DNA of 64,000 nt from Pseudonocardia humida. Lineage in GTDB: Bacteria > Actinomycetota > Actinomycetes > Mycobacteriales > Pseudonocardiaceae. The position numbers were made by a program, and so were the translations under genes. The stretch lies in assembly GCF_023898865.1 (NCBI RefSeq), contig NZ_JAGSOV010000023.1, positions 62,001 through 126,000 on the forward strand, in the 5' to 3' direction. The notes under the pieces are model-generated. The model was given only the letters and a program-made list of their open reading frames with translations. It made no database searches and was not told the DNA's origin. This document shows, one piece after another, positions 34,022 to 43,539 of this stretch (within the stretch, counting starts at the first letter, position 1; each line of letters starts with the position of its first letter).

Positions 34022-34408
34022 ATGCGCTACCTCGTCGTCCTCGAAGCCACCCAGCCCCCCACTCCCCCGCCCGCCGAGCTGATGGCCGGGATCATGGCGC
34101 TCGGGGAGGAGGCCACCCGCGCCGGCGCCATGGTCGACAACGCCGGGCTGGCCCCGAGCGCCGCGGGCGCCCTCGTCGCCCTCACCGGCGACGGCGACCT
34201 GCGGGTCACCGACGGGCCGTTCGCCGAGTCCAAGGAGATGATCAGCTACGCGCTCTACGAGACCGCCACCAAGGCCGAGGCGGTCGAGTGGACCAGCCGG
34301 TTCATGCGGCTGCACCACCAGCTGTGGCCGGGCTGGGAGGGCGAGGCCCGGGTGCTGAAGGTGTTCGGTCCGGAGGACTTCGGCCCGGACGCCGCGCCCG
34401 GGGCCTGA
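34022..34408 (+). CDS. DGPF (YCII-related) domain protein
   Basis: 128 residues of the YCII-like fold: MRYLVVLEATQ at the N-terminus and the name-giving VTDGPFAESKEMI near residue 65. Proteins of this type are the constant neighbours of ECF42 sigma factors, and one follows here. They are thought to take part in the response that the sigma factor controls. GGAAGGA lies upstream of the ATG at 34022. The G/C homopolymer stretch after the stop may hide sequence errors. Confidence 0.85.
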   Translation: MRYLVVLEATQPPTPPPAELMAGIMALGEEATRAGAMVDNAGLAPSAAGALVALTGDGDLRVTDGPFAESKEMISYALYETATKAEAVEWTSRFMRLHHQLWPGWEGEARVLKVFGPEDFGPDAAPGA

Positions 34409-34423
34409 CCCGAGGCCGGCGGG

Positions 34424-34506
34424 GGGGGCGCGCGCCGACCCCGGGGGGGGCCGCGCCGGGGGGCCGCCCCCCCCCCCGGGGGCCCCCGCCCCGCCCCGCG
34501 GGCGCC
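34424..34506. other. A/T-poor homopolymer stretch, likely sequence artefact
   Basis: About 80 bases between the DGPF and sigma genes consist almost entirely of runs of G and C, with hardly an A or T. The stretch resembles the damaged patch in lacI. The true spacer, and the leader of the sigma gene, may differ from what is shown. Confidence 0.5.
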
Positions 34507-34535
34507 CGCCACCGGCGCGTCGGCATGATGGGTCG

Positions 34536-35831
34536 ATGACGGGATCGACACCGACGGGGACGGCACCGGGCGGGGTGGCGGCGGTCGAGGCGGTGTGGCG
34601 GATCGAGTCGGCCCGGCTGGTGGCCGGTCTGGCCCGCCTCACCGGCGACGTCGGCACCGCGGAGGAACTCGCCCAGGACGCGCTCGTCGCGGCGCTGGAG
34701 CAGTGGCCGAGCACCGGCGTCCCCCCGAACCCGGGCGCCTGGCTCATGACCACCGCCAAGAACCGGGCCGTCGACGGCTTCCGCCGCGACGCCGTGCACC
34801 GCCGCGCGGTGGAGCGGATCGGGCGCGACACCCCGCCCGTCGTCGACGAGTCGGAGGCGCTGGACGACGCGCTGGACGACCCGGTCGGCGACGACGTGCT
34901 GCGACTGCTGTTCACCGCGTGCCACCCCGCCCTGAAGCGCGAGTACCGCGTGGCGCTCACGCTGCGCTGCCTGACCGGGCTGCGCACAGACGAGATCGCC
35001 CGCGCCTTCCTCGTCCCCGAGTCGGTGGCCGGGCAGCGGATCTCGCGGGCGAAGAAGGCGCTGCGCGACCGGGGCGTCCGCTTCGAGATGCCGGGCCCCG
35101 CCGAGGTCCGCTCCCGGCTCGCCGGGGTCCTCGAGGTGATCTACCTGGTGTTCAACGAGGGCTACAGCGCCACCGCGGGCGACGACTGGATGCGCCCCGC
35201 GCTCAGCACCGAGGCCCTGCGGCTGGCCCGGCTCACCGCGGCGCTGGCCGCGCAGTCGCTGCCGACCGAGCCCGAGGCGCACGGGCTCGCCGCGCTGCTG
35301 GAGCTGACCCAGTCGCGCGCCGCGGCCCGCCACGACCCCGACGGCCGCCCGGTGCTGCTGCAGCACCAGGACCGGCGCCGCTGGGACCGGCTGCTGGTCC
35401 GGCGCGGCCTGACCGCGCTCGCCCGCGCCCACGACGCGGGCGGTCCGATCGGCCCGTACACGCTGCAGGCGGCCATCGCGGCCTGCCACGCCACCGCGCC
35501 GTCGGCCGAGGAGACCGACTGGGCGCGGATCGCCGGTCTCTACGACGTCCTGGCCACCGCCTGGCCGACCCCGGTCGTGGCGCTCAACCGCGCCATGGCG
35601 CACGGGCACGCGTTCGGTCCCGGCGCCGGGCTCGCCCTGCTCGACGCGGTCGACACCGCGGCGCTGGCCGACTACCCGCAGCTGCCGGGCGTGCGCGGCG
35701 AGCTGCTGGCGATGGCCGGGCGGCACCGGGAGGCCGCCGACCGGTTCGCCGAGGCCGCGGCGCTGACCCGCAACGAGGCGGAGCGGGCCCTGTTCACCGA
35801 GCGCGCCGAGACGGCCCGCGGCTCGGCATAG
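34536..35831 (+). CDS. ECF42-type RNA polymerase sigma factor
   Basis: 431 residues. Region 2 (about 20-95; EELAQDALVAALEQWP, then PGAWLMTTAKNRAVDGFRR) and region 4 (about 130-190; LRCLTGLRTDEIARAFLVPESVAGQRISRAKK) mark an ECF sigma factor. A ~200-residue C-terminal extension with TPR-like helices follows, as in group ECF42. ECF42 genes have no anti-sigma partner and sit beside DGPF proteins, as here. The extension is thought to control activity. The ATG at 34536 follows the damaged G/C stretch, so the start is less certain. Confidence 0.87.
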   Translation: MTGSTPTGTAPGGVAAVEAVWRIESARLVAGLARLTGDVGTAEELAQDALVAALEQWPSTGVPPNPGAWLMTTAKNRAVDGFRRDAVHRRAVERIGRDTPPVVDESEALDDALDDPVGDDVLRLLFTACHPALKREYRVALTLRCLTGLRTDEIARAFLVPESVAGQRISRAKKALRDRGVRFEMPGPAEVRSRLAGVLEVIYLVFNEGYSATAGDDWMRPALSTEALRLARLTAALAAQSLPTEPEAHGLAALLELTQSRAAARHDPDGRPVLLQHQDRRRWDRLLVRRGLTALARAHDAGGPIGPYTLQAAIAACHATAPSAEETDWARIAGLYDVLATAWPTPVVALNRAMAHGHAFGPGAGLALLDAVDTAALADYPQLPGVRGELLAMAGRHREAADRFAEAAALTRNEAERALFTERAETARGSA

Positions 35832-36172
35832 GCGTGCCCACCCCGGCGGCGTGATCACCCCGAAGCGGGTTCGGGTCGTCCTCGCAGCCTCTCCGTGCTC
35901 CCCGCAGGTGCTGCGGCCCCTGCGAGGACCACGCCGCCTCTGCGAGGACGCCGACCGGACCGCGGGCCGGCGGATCCCGACCGCGGTTCGCGCCGAATCC
36001 ACCTCGCAGGGCAGTGTCGCCGGTTCCCGGTATCCGACCAAATGCCTGGCGACTGGCCGCGCTCAGGCCGCCATCCACCAGAAGTGCGGATATAAGGCTG
36101 GGCTAATATGAGTCGGCCTGCTAATGTGCATTCGTTTACCAGGACAACGAGGACGACCTGGAGCACTCCGCC
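35832..36172. other. Non-coding gap with CTGCGAGGAC repeats
   Basis: The gap holds no supported gene. It contains GTCCTCGCAG at 35878-35887 and CTGCGAGGAC at 35920-35929 and 35940-35949, the motif also seen at 17031-17139. The last ~90 bases are richer in A and T than the neighbourhood (ATATAAGG, CTAATATGA), which suggests the promoter of the SRPBCC gene. Confidence 0.45.
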
Positions 36173-36664
36173 ATGAAGCTCACCGTCTCGATCGAGATCG
36201 CCCTGCCGCGGGAGAGGGTGGCCCAACTGCTCGCCGACCCCGCACACCTGCCGAACTGGCTGCGCGGCCTGGTGCTGCACGAGCCGCTGAACGGGATGCA
36301 CGGGCAGGTCGGTACCGAGTCGCGCGTCGTGCTCCAGATGGGGCAGCAGAGGATGGAGGGCACCGAGATCATCACGCGCCGGGAACCGGCGGACCTGCAC
36401 GGGATCCCGAGAGACAGCGTCGTGCACTTCGAACGCGAGCTCGTCGCCAAGGGCATGTGGAACGCCGCGCGCGAACGGCTGACCGAAGCCGGTCCGGAGA
36501 CGACGCTCTGGGAGAGCGAGAACGAATACCGGTTCAGCGCCTTGCCGATGCGACTGGTGGCGCCCCTCATGCGCGGCGCCTTCCGCAAGCAGTTGCACCA
36601 GCACATGCAGGACTTCAAGGCGTTCGCCGAGCAGGGAACGGACGTCCGCGAAGCGAAGGGCTGA
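36173..36664 (+). CDS. SRPBCC (START/Bet v1-like) family protein
   Basis: 163 residues of the SRPBCC fold: an N-terminal strand MKLTVSIEIALPRERVAQLLADPAHLPNWL and a long C-terminal helix (MRGAFRKQLHQHMQDFKAFAE). Such proteins bind lipids, polyketides or other hydrophobic molecules; no catalytic residues can be named. The ATG at 36173 has GGAG about 9 bases upstream. Codon use is slightly less GC-rich than in the neighbours, and a TIR stump follows, so this patch may be of foreign origin. Confidence 0.75.
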   Translation: MKLTVSIEIALPRERVAQLLADPAHLPNWLRGLVLHEPLNGMHGQVGTESRVVLQMGQQRMEGTEIITRREPADLHGIPRDSVVHFERELVAKGMWNAARERLTEAGPETTLWESENEYRFSALPMRLVAPLMRGAFRKQLHQHMQDFKAFAEQGTDVREAKG

Positions 36665-36729
36665 CCCACACCTGCCTTTCCCGGCGTTCCGCGCTTTCGC
36701 TCTGCACATCGATATCGAGCCCGTCAAGA

Positions 36730-36860
36730 GTGTCCGTCAGCCACGCGGGTCGCGACCAGGGCTGGGCGGAGTGGATCGCCTGGCAGCTGGTCCGCGCCGA
36801 CGTGGCCGTCGAACTCGCCTGCTGGGACTGGCAGGCCGGGGACGACGTCGGCGGGGTGGT
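36730..36860 (+). pseudogene. TIR-domain N-terminal stump
   Basis: From GTG 36730 the frame gives VSVSHAGRDQGWAEWIAWQL, then VELACWDWQAGDD. This is the start of bacterial TIR domains of the type that precede STAND ATPases and WD40 repeats. The domain breaks after ~40 residues, just before the 3' end of the acyl-CoA synthetase gene, and the catalytic Glu region is absent. It is a remnant. Confidence 0.6.
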
Positions 36861-36871
36861 CGACGTCGCGA

Positions 36872-38410
36872 TCAGGCCACGTGCTCGGCCCGCAGCACCC
36901 GCTTGAGCAGCTTCCCGGCCTCGGTGCGCGGCAGCTCGTCGCGGACCTGCCAGCTGCGCGGGCGCTTGAACCCGGCGAGGTGCTCGGCGACGTGCGCGTC
37001 GAGCGCGGCGAGGTCGAGCTCCCGGCCGGCGCGCGGGACGACCACCGCGTGCACGGTCTCGCCCCACTCCTCGGACGGCACCCCGAACACCGCGGCGTCC
37101 AGGACGTCCGGGTGCGCGTGCAGCACCGCCTCGACCTCGGCGGGGTAGATGTTCACGCCGGCGCTGATGATCAGGTCGCCGCCGCGGTCGCGGATGTAGA
37201 GGTAGCCGTCGGCGTCGAGGTGCGCCACGTCGCCCACGGACTTCCAGCCCTCGCCGACCGGTTCCCGGCCGTGGTAGCCGTCGAAGGTGCTGGTCGAGCG
37301 CACCTGCAGCTCGCCGGGCTCGCCGGTCGGCTGCGGGGTGCCGTCCGGGCCCACCACCCGCAGCTCGACGCCCGGGAGAGCGCGCCCGCACGACCCGGGC
37401 CGCTGCAGCTGCTCCTCGGGCGGCAGCACCGCGTCGACGCCCAGCTCGGTGGAGCCGTAGACCTCGAAGAGGAACCCCTCGCCCAGCTTCCGGGCGATCT
37501 CCTGCTTCAGCGCGTACGGCACCGGCGCGGCGTTGGCCACCAGCGAGCGCATCGACGACAGGTCGGCCCGGGCCAGCTCGTCGTCCGGCAGCGCGACGAC
37601 GCGCTTGAGCGGCGTGGGCGCGGTGAAGGTGTTGGTGACGCGGTACTCGCGCACCAGCCGCAGCCAGCGCGCGGCGTCGAACCTGCGCATGAGCACGACC
37701 GTCCCGCCGAGCGCGTGGGTCAGCGTGGCCCAGGCCAGCGGGCCGGAGTGGTAGAGCGGGCCCGTGGTCAGGTGCACCTCGGTGCCGACCTGCAGGCGCA
37801 GGGTCGCGACCAGGGTGGCCATCATGGTCGGGTCGGCCTTGGTGCGCAGCGCCCCCTTCGGCTTGCCCGTCGTACCCGAGGTGTAGATCATCGAGCCGCC
37901 GCCGTCGCCGGGCGGTGGCGGTGGCTGGTCGGAGCCGCCGGCCAGCACGTCGTCCCAGGCCAGCGCCCCGTCGAAGGGCTCGCCGCGGAACACGACGACC
38001 TCCCGGACGGCGGGCAGGTCGGCGCGCACGGCGGCGACGCGGTCGGCCTGCTCGGCGTCGACGAGCACCACCGCCGCGCCGCTGTCGGCGATGACGAAGC
38101 GCATCTCCTCGGCGGTGAAGCGGTAGGCGAGCGGCACCGCCACCAGCCCGGCCTTGCGGGCCGCGTGCACCAGCACCAGCACCTCGACGCCGTTGGGCCC
38201 GCACCAGACGACCCGGTCGCCGGTGCCGAGCCCGAGGCCGAGCAGCCCGTTGGCCAGCCGGTTGGCCCTGGCCTCCAGTTCGGCGAACGTGAGCGACGAC
38301 GCGGGGGTCCCGGGCGACTCCCCGGGGTCGATCACCGCGGGCTTGTCGGGCGTCGCGGTGGCGTAGAGGGTCAGGACGTCGGGATCGGGGGGCGGCACGT
38401 CGGTGGGCAC
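36872..38410 (-). CDS. Acyl-CoA synthetase (ANL superfamily)
   Basis: 512 residues of the adenylate-forming family. The P-loop MIYTSGTTGKPKGA lies near residue 160. FEVYGSTELG, then the hinge DLIISAGVNIYPAEVE and the late catalytic Lys in RTEAGKLLKRVL follow. It would activate a fatty or aromatic acid to its CoA ester through an acyl-AMP. The start GTG at 38408-38410 begins the recognisable domain; a longer frame to 38500 adds unlikely residues and overlaps the csbD gene's upstream region. Confidence 0.88.
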   Translation of the reverse strand: MPTDVPPPDPDVLTLYATATPDKPAVIDPGESPGTPASSLTFAELEARANRLANGLLGLGLGTGDRVVWCGPNGVEVLVLVHAARKAGLVAVPLAYRFTAEEMRFVIADSGAAVVLVDAEQADRVAAVRADLPAVREVVVFRGEPFDGALAWDDVLAGGSDQPPPPPGDGGGSMIYTSGTTGKPKGALRTKADPTMMATLVATLRLQVGTEVHLTTGPLYHSGPLAWATLTHALGGTVVLMRRFDAARWLRLVREYRVTNTFTAPTPLKRVVALPDDELARADLSSMRSLVANAAPVPYALKQEIARKLGEGFLFEVYGSTELGVDAVLPPEEQLQRPGSCGRALPGVELRVVGPDGTPQPTGEPGELQVRSTSTFDGYHGREPVGEGWKSVGDVAHLDADGYLYIRDRGGDLIISAGVNIYPAEVEAVLHAHPDVLDAAVFGVPSEEWGETVHAVVVPRAGRELDLAALDAHVAEHLAGFKRPRSWQVRDELPRTEAGKLLKRVLRAEHVA

Positions 38411-38493
38411 CGCCCCACCATTCCCCGCGCACCCGTCCGGGCGCGAGGGGTCGGTGGGGATTCGGCACGCGCGCCGCCGGGTAGCCCTCGTCC

Positions 38494-38667
38494 ATGGCAA
38501 CCGACGACAAGATCGAGAACAAGACCGACGAGCTCAAGGGCAAGGCCAAGCAGACCGTGGGCGAGGCCACCGACGACGACCAGCTCCAGGCCGAGGGCCA
38601 GGCCGACGAGACCAAGGGCAACCTGAAGCAGGCCGGCGAGAAGGTCAAGGACGCCTTCAAGGGCTGA
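38494..38667 (+). CDS. CsbD-family general stress protein
   Basis: 57 residues: MATDDKIENKTDELKGKAKQ, then VGEATDDDQLQAEGQADETKGNLKQAGEKVKDAF. The highly charged, Ala/Lys/Asp-rich sequence is typical of the CsbD family, which is sigma-B-controlled in Bacillus. The molecular role is unknown. It is divergent from the acyl-CoA synthetase gene. A link with the stressosome operon at 4037-10143 is possible but not shown. Confidence 0.85.
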   Translation: MATDDKIENKTDELKGKAKQTVGEATDDDQLQAEGQADETKGNLKQAGEKVKDAFKG

Positions 38668-38775
38668 GCACCGGCACGGGCCGAGCCGGACCGCAGGGTC
38701 CGCTCGACGTCGCGGTCGGCCACTCACGTGCGCCGGCCGCGACCCGTGCTCGGCCCCGCCTCCGACCTGGCTCTG

Positions 38776-39486
38776 CTAGACCGGCTCGTCGAACAGCCCG
38801 TCCAGCAGCTTCTCCTCCAGCTCCTCCCAGCGCCGGACCCGCTCGCGCACCCGCTCGATCTCCTCGGGGTCCAGGCCGCGGGCCCCGTCCGCGGTCATCC
38901 GGTACACGTCCACCGGGCCGCCGACGCTGGGCGAGGTGATCCGCAGCGCGTCCAGCACGCGCACCGCGGCCAGCACCCCGTGGTCGACGTCGCGCTCGGT
39001 CATCCGGAAGTGCGCGAGCAGCGCGCCGGCCTGCTGGGCCATCGCCGCGCCGCTGCCGATCGCGTGGAAGCCCGCCTCCTCGTAGCGGCCGACCAGGCCG
39101 TGCGGGTCGATGTCGGCCAGGAACGGCACGCCGTCCTCGTTGTACCCGGCGACCAGCACGTACGTGGCGGGGGTGCCGCCGGGCCCGGTCTCCCCCGGGA
39201 CCTCCTTCACGAAGTGCGCGTAGTGGTGGCGCAGCACCGGCACCACCTGCTGCTGCAGGGCGCGCCCCAGGTTGGGCGCGCCCAGGACCGCACCGGGGTT
39301 CGCCTCGAACAGCTCCTTCACGTCCACCAGCACCGACCGGGCCCCGCTGCCGCCCCACGCCGCGGTGCCCCCGAGCGGGTGCAGCTTCTGGGCGGGGTAG
39401 CTGAGCCCGCGCGCGGAGTCGGTGATCTGCGAGTCGGCGGCGAGGACGATCCCGTCCGCGCACTTCAGGGCCAGGACGACGGTCAT
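38776..39486 (-). CDS. Stand-alone proteasome-fold Ntn hydrolase
   Basis: 236 residues of the 20S proteasome A/B fold. It begins MTVVLALKCADGIVLAADSQIT, with K in YPAQKL. After Met removal the residues fall at T1, D17 and K33, exactly the catalytic set of proteasome beta subunits, so it should be an active threonine protease. There is no propeptide, unlike PrcB, and no prcA, pup or ATPase gene is nearby. The ATG at 39484-39486 has GGAGG five bases upstream. It may be an HslV/Anbu-like or unclassified member. Confidence 0.78.
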   Translation of the reverse strand: MTVVLALKCADGIVLAADSQITDSARGLSYPAQKLHPLGGTAAWGGSGARSVLVDVKELFEANPGAVLGAPNLGRALQQQVVPVLRHHYAHFVKEVPGETGPGGTPATYVLVAGYNEDGVPFLADIDPHGLVGRYEEAGFHAIGSGAAMAQQAGALLAHFRMTERDVDHGVLAAVRVLDALRITSPSVGGPVDVYRMTADGARGLDPEEIERVRERVRRWEELEEKLLDGLFDEPV

Positions 39487-39647
39487 GGGACCTCCGGGGT
39501 CGACGGGTTGCCGCACGGCCTACCCCGCGGTGGGTGGGCGCGAAACGGTGCGGGCCGCCCGGCGGCACCGGATGCCGCCACGCGCACCTCGTGCGGCCCC
39601 CACCGACGCTGTCAGGATGGCCCGCATCACAACCGGGGGGAACGACC

Positions 39648-40733
39648 ATGGCTGAACCGTCCGAGTGGGCCGCGCCCGACCCGGGGCGTCCGCCCACCGA
39701 CCGGCCACCGCCGCTGCCGCCGCCCCCGGGGATGCCGCCAGGTCCGCCGGTCCGGCCCAAGCCCGGGATCGTGCCGCTGCGCCCGCTGAACGTCACCGAG
39801 ATCCTGGACGGGGCGATCACCTACATCCGCGCCAACCCGGTGGCGACGCTGGGGCTGTCGGCCGTGGTCATCACGATCGTCCAGCTGGTCCAGCTGCCGA
39901 TCGGGACCTACCTGCTCGGGGAGCTCGGCCAGGCCGTCGCGAACCCGCGGTCGCCACAGGCCGTGTTCGCGGCACTGGGCGCCACCCTGCTGGGGGCCGC
40001 GGTGAGCGGGGTGATCACGTTCGTGGCCACCACGATCCTCGCCGGCCTGCTCATCGTGGTGCTCGGGCAGGCCGTGCTCGGGAGGAGGACGTCGCTGGGG
40101 GCGGCCTGGGCGGCCGCCCGCGGGCGGGTGCCGGGCCTGCTGGGGCTCTCGCTGCTGACCACGCTGGTGCTCGTCGCCGTGGTCGTCGTCGCGACCGCAC
40201 CCGGGGTGCTCATCGCGGTCTCCGGCGGCTCCGGCGCCGTCGCGGTGACCGTGGTCGGCGTGCTCGTCGGGATCTGCGCGGCGATCTTCCTCGGGGTGTC
40301 CTGGTCGATGGCCACCCCCGCGTACGTGCTCGAGGGCGTCCCCGTGATGAGCGCCTTCGGGCGCTCCTTCCGGCTGGTGCGCCCGGCGTGGTGGCGGATC
40401 TTCGGGATCCTGCTGCTCGGGGCGATCATCGCCGCGATCGTGGCGTTCGTGCTGTCGCTGCCGTTCAGCCTGGTGACCAACCTGCTCGGGGCCGGGATCG
40501 ACCCGGTGACCGGCGCGGTCACCTCGGCCGGGGTGCTCGGCTCGGTGGTGACCGCGGTGGGCACGATCGTCGCGGGCACGGTCACCGCGCCGCTGAGCGC
40601 GGGGATCAGCGGGCTGCTCTACATCGACCAGCGGATGCGCCGGGAGGCCTTCGACATGGAGCTGCTGCGGGCCGCGCAGTCGCCGCAGGCGCCGTTGCCC
40701 GGTACCCCCGGTGCCCCGAACCCCCCGGGATGA
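39648..40733 (+). CDS. Polytopic membrane protein of the DUF58/MoxR cluster
   Basis: 361 residues. A Pro-rich lead (about 1-45) precedes RPLNVTEILDGAITYIRANPVATLG and then about six membrane helices, ending in LLYIDQRMRREAFDMELLRAA. The motifs fit the glycerophosphoryldiester-phosphodiesterase-membrane-domain-like proteins that often open this envelope cluster; no enzyme activity is visible. The ATG at 39648 follows GGGGGGAA. The next gene begins about 50 bases on. Confidence 0.75.
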   Translation: MAEPSEWAAPDPGRPPTDRPPPLPPPPGMPPGPPVRPKPGIVPLRPLNVTEILDGAITYIRANPVATLGLSAVVITIVQLVQLPIGTYLLGELGQAVANPRSPQAVFAALGATLLGAAVSGVITFVATTILAGLLIVVLGQAVLGRRTSLGAAWAAARGRVPGLLGLSLLTTLVLVAVVVVATAPGVLIAVSGGSGAVAVTVVGVLVGICAAIFLGVSWSMATPAYVLEGVPVMSAFGRSFRLVRPAWWRIFGILLLGAIIAAIVAFVLSLPFSLVTNLLGAGIDPVTGAVTSAGVLGSVVTAVGTIVAGTVTAPLSAGISGLLYIDQRMRREAFDMELLRAAQSPQAPLPGTPGAPNPPG

Positions 40734-40777
40734 TGGCCGGGTGGTCGCGGGATGAGCACGGGATGAGCGCGGGATGA
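40727..40777 (+). repeat. Four GGGATGA repeats in a gene junction
   Basis: GGGATGA occurs at 40727, 40749, 40760 and 40771. The first includes the stop of the upstream membrane gene. Each copy carries an overlapping ATG and TGA, so the run could help translation coupling, or it may be a remnant of slippage. Confidence 0.5.
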
Positions 40778-40784
40778 TCCGGGC

Positions 40785-41414
40785 GTGAGCGCCGTCCCGC
40801 CACCGCTCGGCCGGGACGAGGCGCGCGAGGCCGCGGCCCGCGAGCTGTCCGACCCGGTCTACGCCGCCGACGACCCGGCATGGCCGGGGCGCGTGGCGCG
40901 GTGGCTGGTCGAGCGGCTGGACGACCTGCTGAGCGCGGCGGCGTCCGCCGCGCCCGGCGGGTACGGCGGGTTGCTGGTGCTGGGCGCGCTGGTGGTGCTG
41001 GCCGTGGTCGCGGTCCGGCTCGGGCTGGGCCGGATCGGTCGTTCCGGCCCGGCCCGGCCTGCCCTGCTGGAGCCCGGGGAGCGCTCCGCCGACGACCACC
41101 GCCGGGCCGCGGACGCGCACGCCGCCCGCGGCGAGTGGGTGGGGGCCGTGCGCGAGCGGGTGCGCGGCATCGTGCGCGGGCTCGAGGAGCGCGACCTGCT
41201 CGAACCGAGCCCGGGGCGGACCGCCGACGAGGCCGCCGCGCAGGCGGCGCGGGTCCTGCCCGACCGCGCCGCCGACCTGCGCGCGGCGGCCCGGTTGTTC
41301 GACGAGGTCTGCTACGGCGACCGGCCCGCCGGGCCCGACGCCGACGCCCGGCTGCGCGAGGTCGACGACGCCGTGCGGCGCAGCCGGCCCGCGGCGCCCG
41401 CGGTGGGCGCGTGA
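40785..41414 (+). CDS. DUF4129-domain membrane protein
   Basis: 209 residues. It has one membrane helix (about 62-82) and a C-terminal DUF4129 domain with DHRRAADAHAARGEWVGAVRERVRGIVRGLEERDLL, then RTADEAA. In actinobacteria such proteins occur with MoxR, DUF58 and DUF4350 genes and are thought to act in envelope assembly. The start is GTG at 40785. Its stop overlaps the next gene as GTGA. Confidence 0.85.
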   Translation: MSAVPPPLGRDEAREAAARELSDPVYAADDPAWPGRVARWLVERLDDLLSAAASAAPGGYGGLLVLGALVVLAVVAVRLGLGRIGRSGPARPALLEPGERSADDHRRAADAHAARGEWVGAVRERVRGIVRGLEERDLLEPSPGRTADEAAAQAARVLPDRAADLRAAARLFDEVCYGDRPAGPDADARLREVDDAVRRSRPAAPAVGA

Positions 41415-42558
41415 CCGCCCCCGGCACGGCCGGGGTCCGCGACCTCGGGGCGGCCTGGCGGGCCGCCCGCGCGCCGGTCGCCATCGGCGCGGTCGTGCTG
41501 GCCGTCGCGGTGCTGATCGCGCTGCTCACCGACCGCGCGCCGGCCTCCCACCTGGACCCGGCCGCGCCCGAGGAGGAGGGCAGCCGGGCGGTGGCCGTGC
41601 TGCTGGGCGAGCGGGGCGTCGCCGTGCACGAGGTCGGGCGGGCCGCCGAGGTGCCGGCCGGCGCCGGCGCGACCGTGCTGGTGCCGTTCCCGGAGCGGCT
41701 CTCCCCGACCCAGCTGGACGCGGTGCGGACCTCCGCGGCGGACGTCGTGCTGGTCGCCCCGGAGGCCGAGGTGCTGGCCGCGCTGGCCCCCGGGATCGAG
41801 CTCGTGGCCCGCGAGGAACCGGTGGAGGTGCGCGAACCGGTGTGCGCGCTGCCCGCGGCCGTCCGAGCCGGGGCGGTCTCGCTGGGTGGGTACCACTTCC
41901 GCGCCGGACCGGACGCCGGACGGGCGACGACCTGCTACGCGACCGACCACGGTTCGCCACTGGTGCAGGTCGAGCGGGACGGGCGGACGGTCACCGCGCT
42001 CGGCTCGGCGGACGTGCTGCTCAACCGGGCGCTGGCCGAGGAGGGCAACGCCGCTCTCGCGCTGTCGCTGCTCGGGGAGCACCCGCGGCTGGCCTGGTTC
42101 CGGCCGGTGCCCGAAGGCCCGCCGCCCGGGGCGGACCGGTCCGTCCTCGAGCTCGTCCCGGCGGGGTGGTGGTGGGGCGCCGCGCAGCTCGCGATCGCCG
42201 TGGCGCTGCTGGCCGCGTGGCGGGCGCGCCGGCTCGGCCCGGTGGTGACCGAGCCCCTGCCGGTGGTGGTCCGCTCCGCGGAGGCCGCCGAGGGCCGGGC
42301 CCGGCTCTACCGGCGGGCGGGCGACCGCGGGCACGCCGCCGAGGTGCTGCGCGGCGCCGCCCGCGCTCGGCTGGTGGCGCTGCTGGGGCTGCCCGACGAC
42401 GCCGAGCCCGCCGCGGTCGTGCGCGCCGTCGCCGGGCGCAGCGACCACTCGATCACCGAGGTCTCGCACCTGCTGTACGGTCCGGCGCCGGTGGACGACG
42501 CCGGACTGGTCGCGCTCGCCGAGACCCTGGACCGCTACGAGGCGGAGGTGCGCCGGTC

Positions 42559-42562
<4 letters not shown>
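41411..42562 (+). CDS. DUF4350-domain membrane protein
   Basis: 383 residues with a helix near the N-terminus (about 22-40) and another near 248-266. A ThuA/GATase-like DUF4350 domain lies between them (SRAVAVLLGERGVAVHEVGRAAEVP, then STRLVPFPE-like steps). The family works with the DUF4129 protein and the MoxR ATPase in this conserved cluster; its function is unknown. Stop/start overlaps (GTGA) join it to the genes on either side, so the three are translated together. Confidence 0.83.
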
Positions 42563-43536
<974 letters not shown>

Positions 43537-43539
43537 GGG

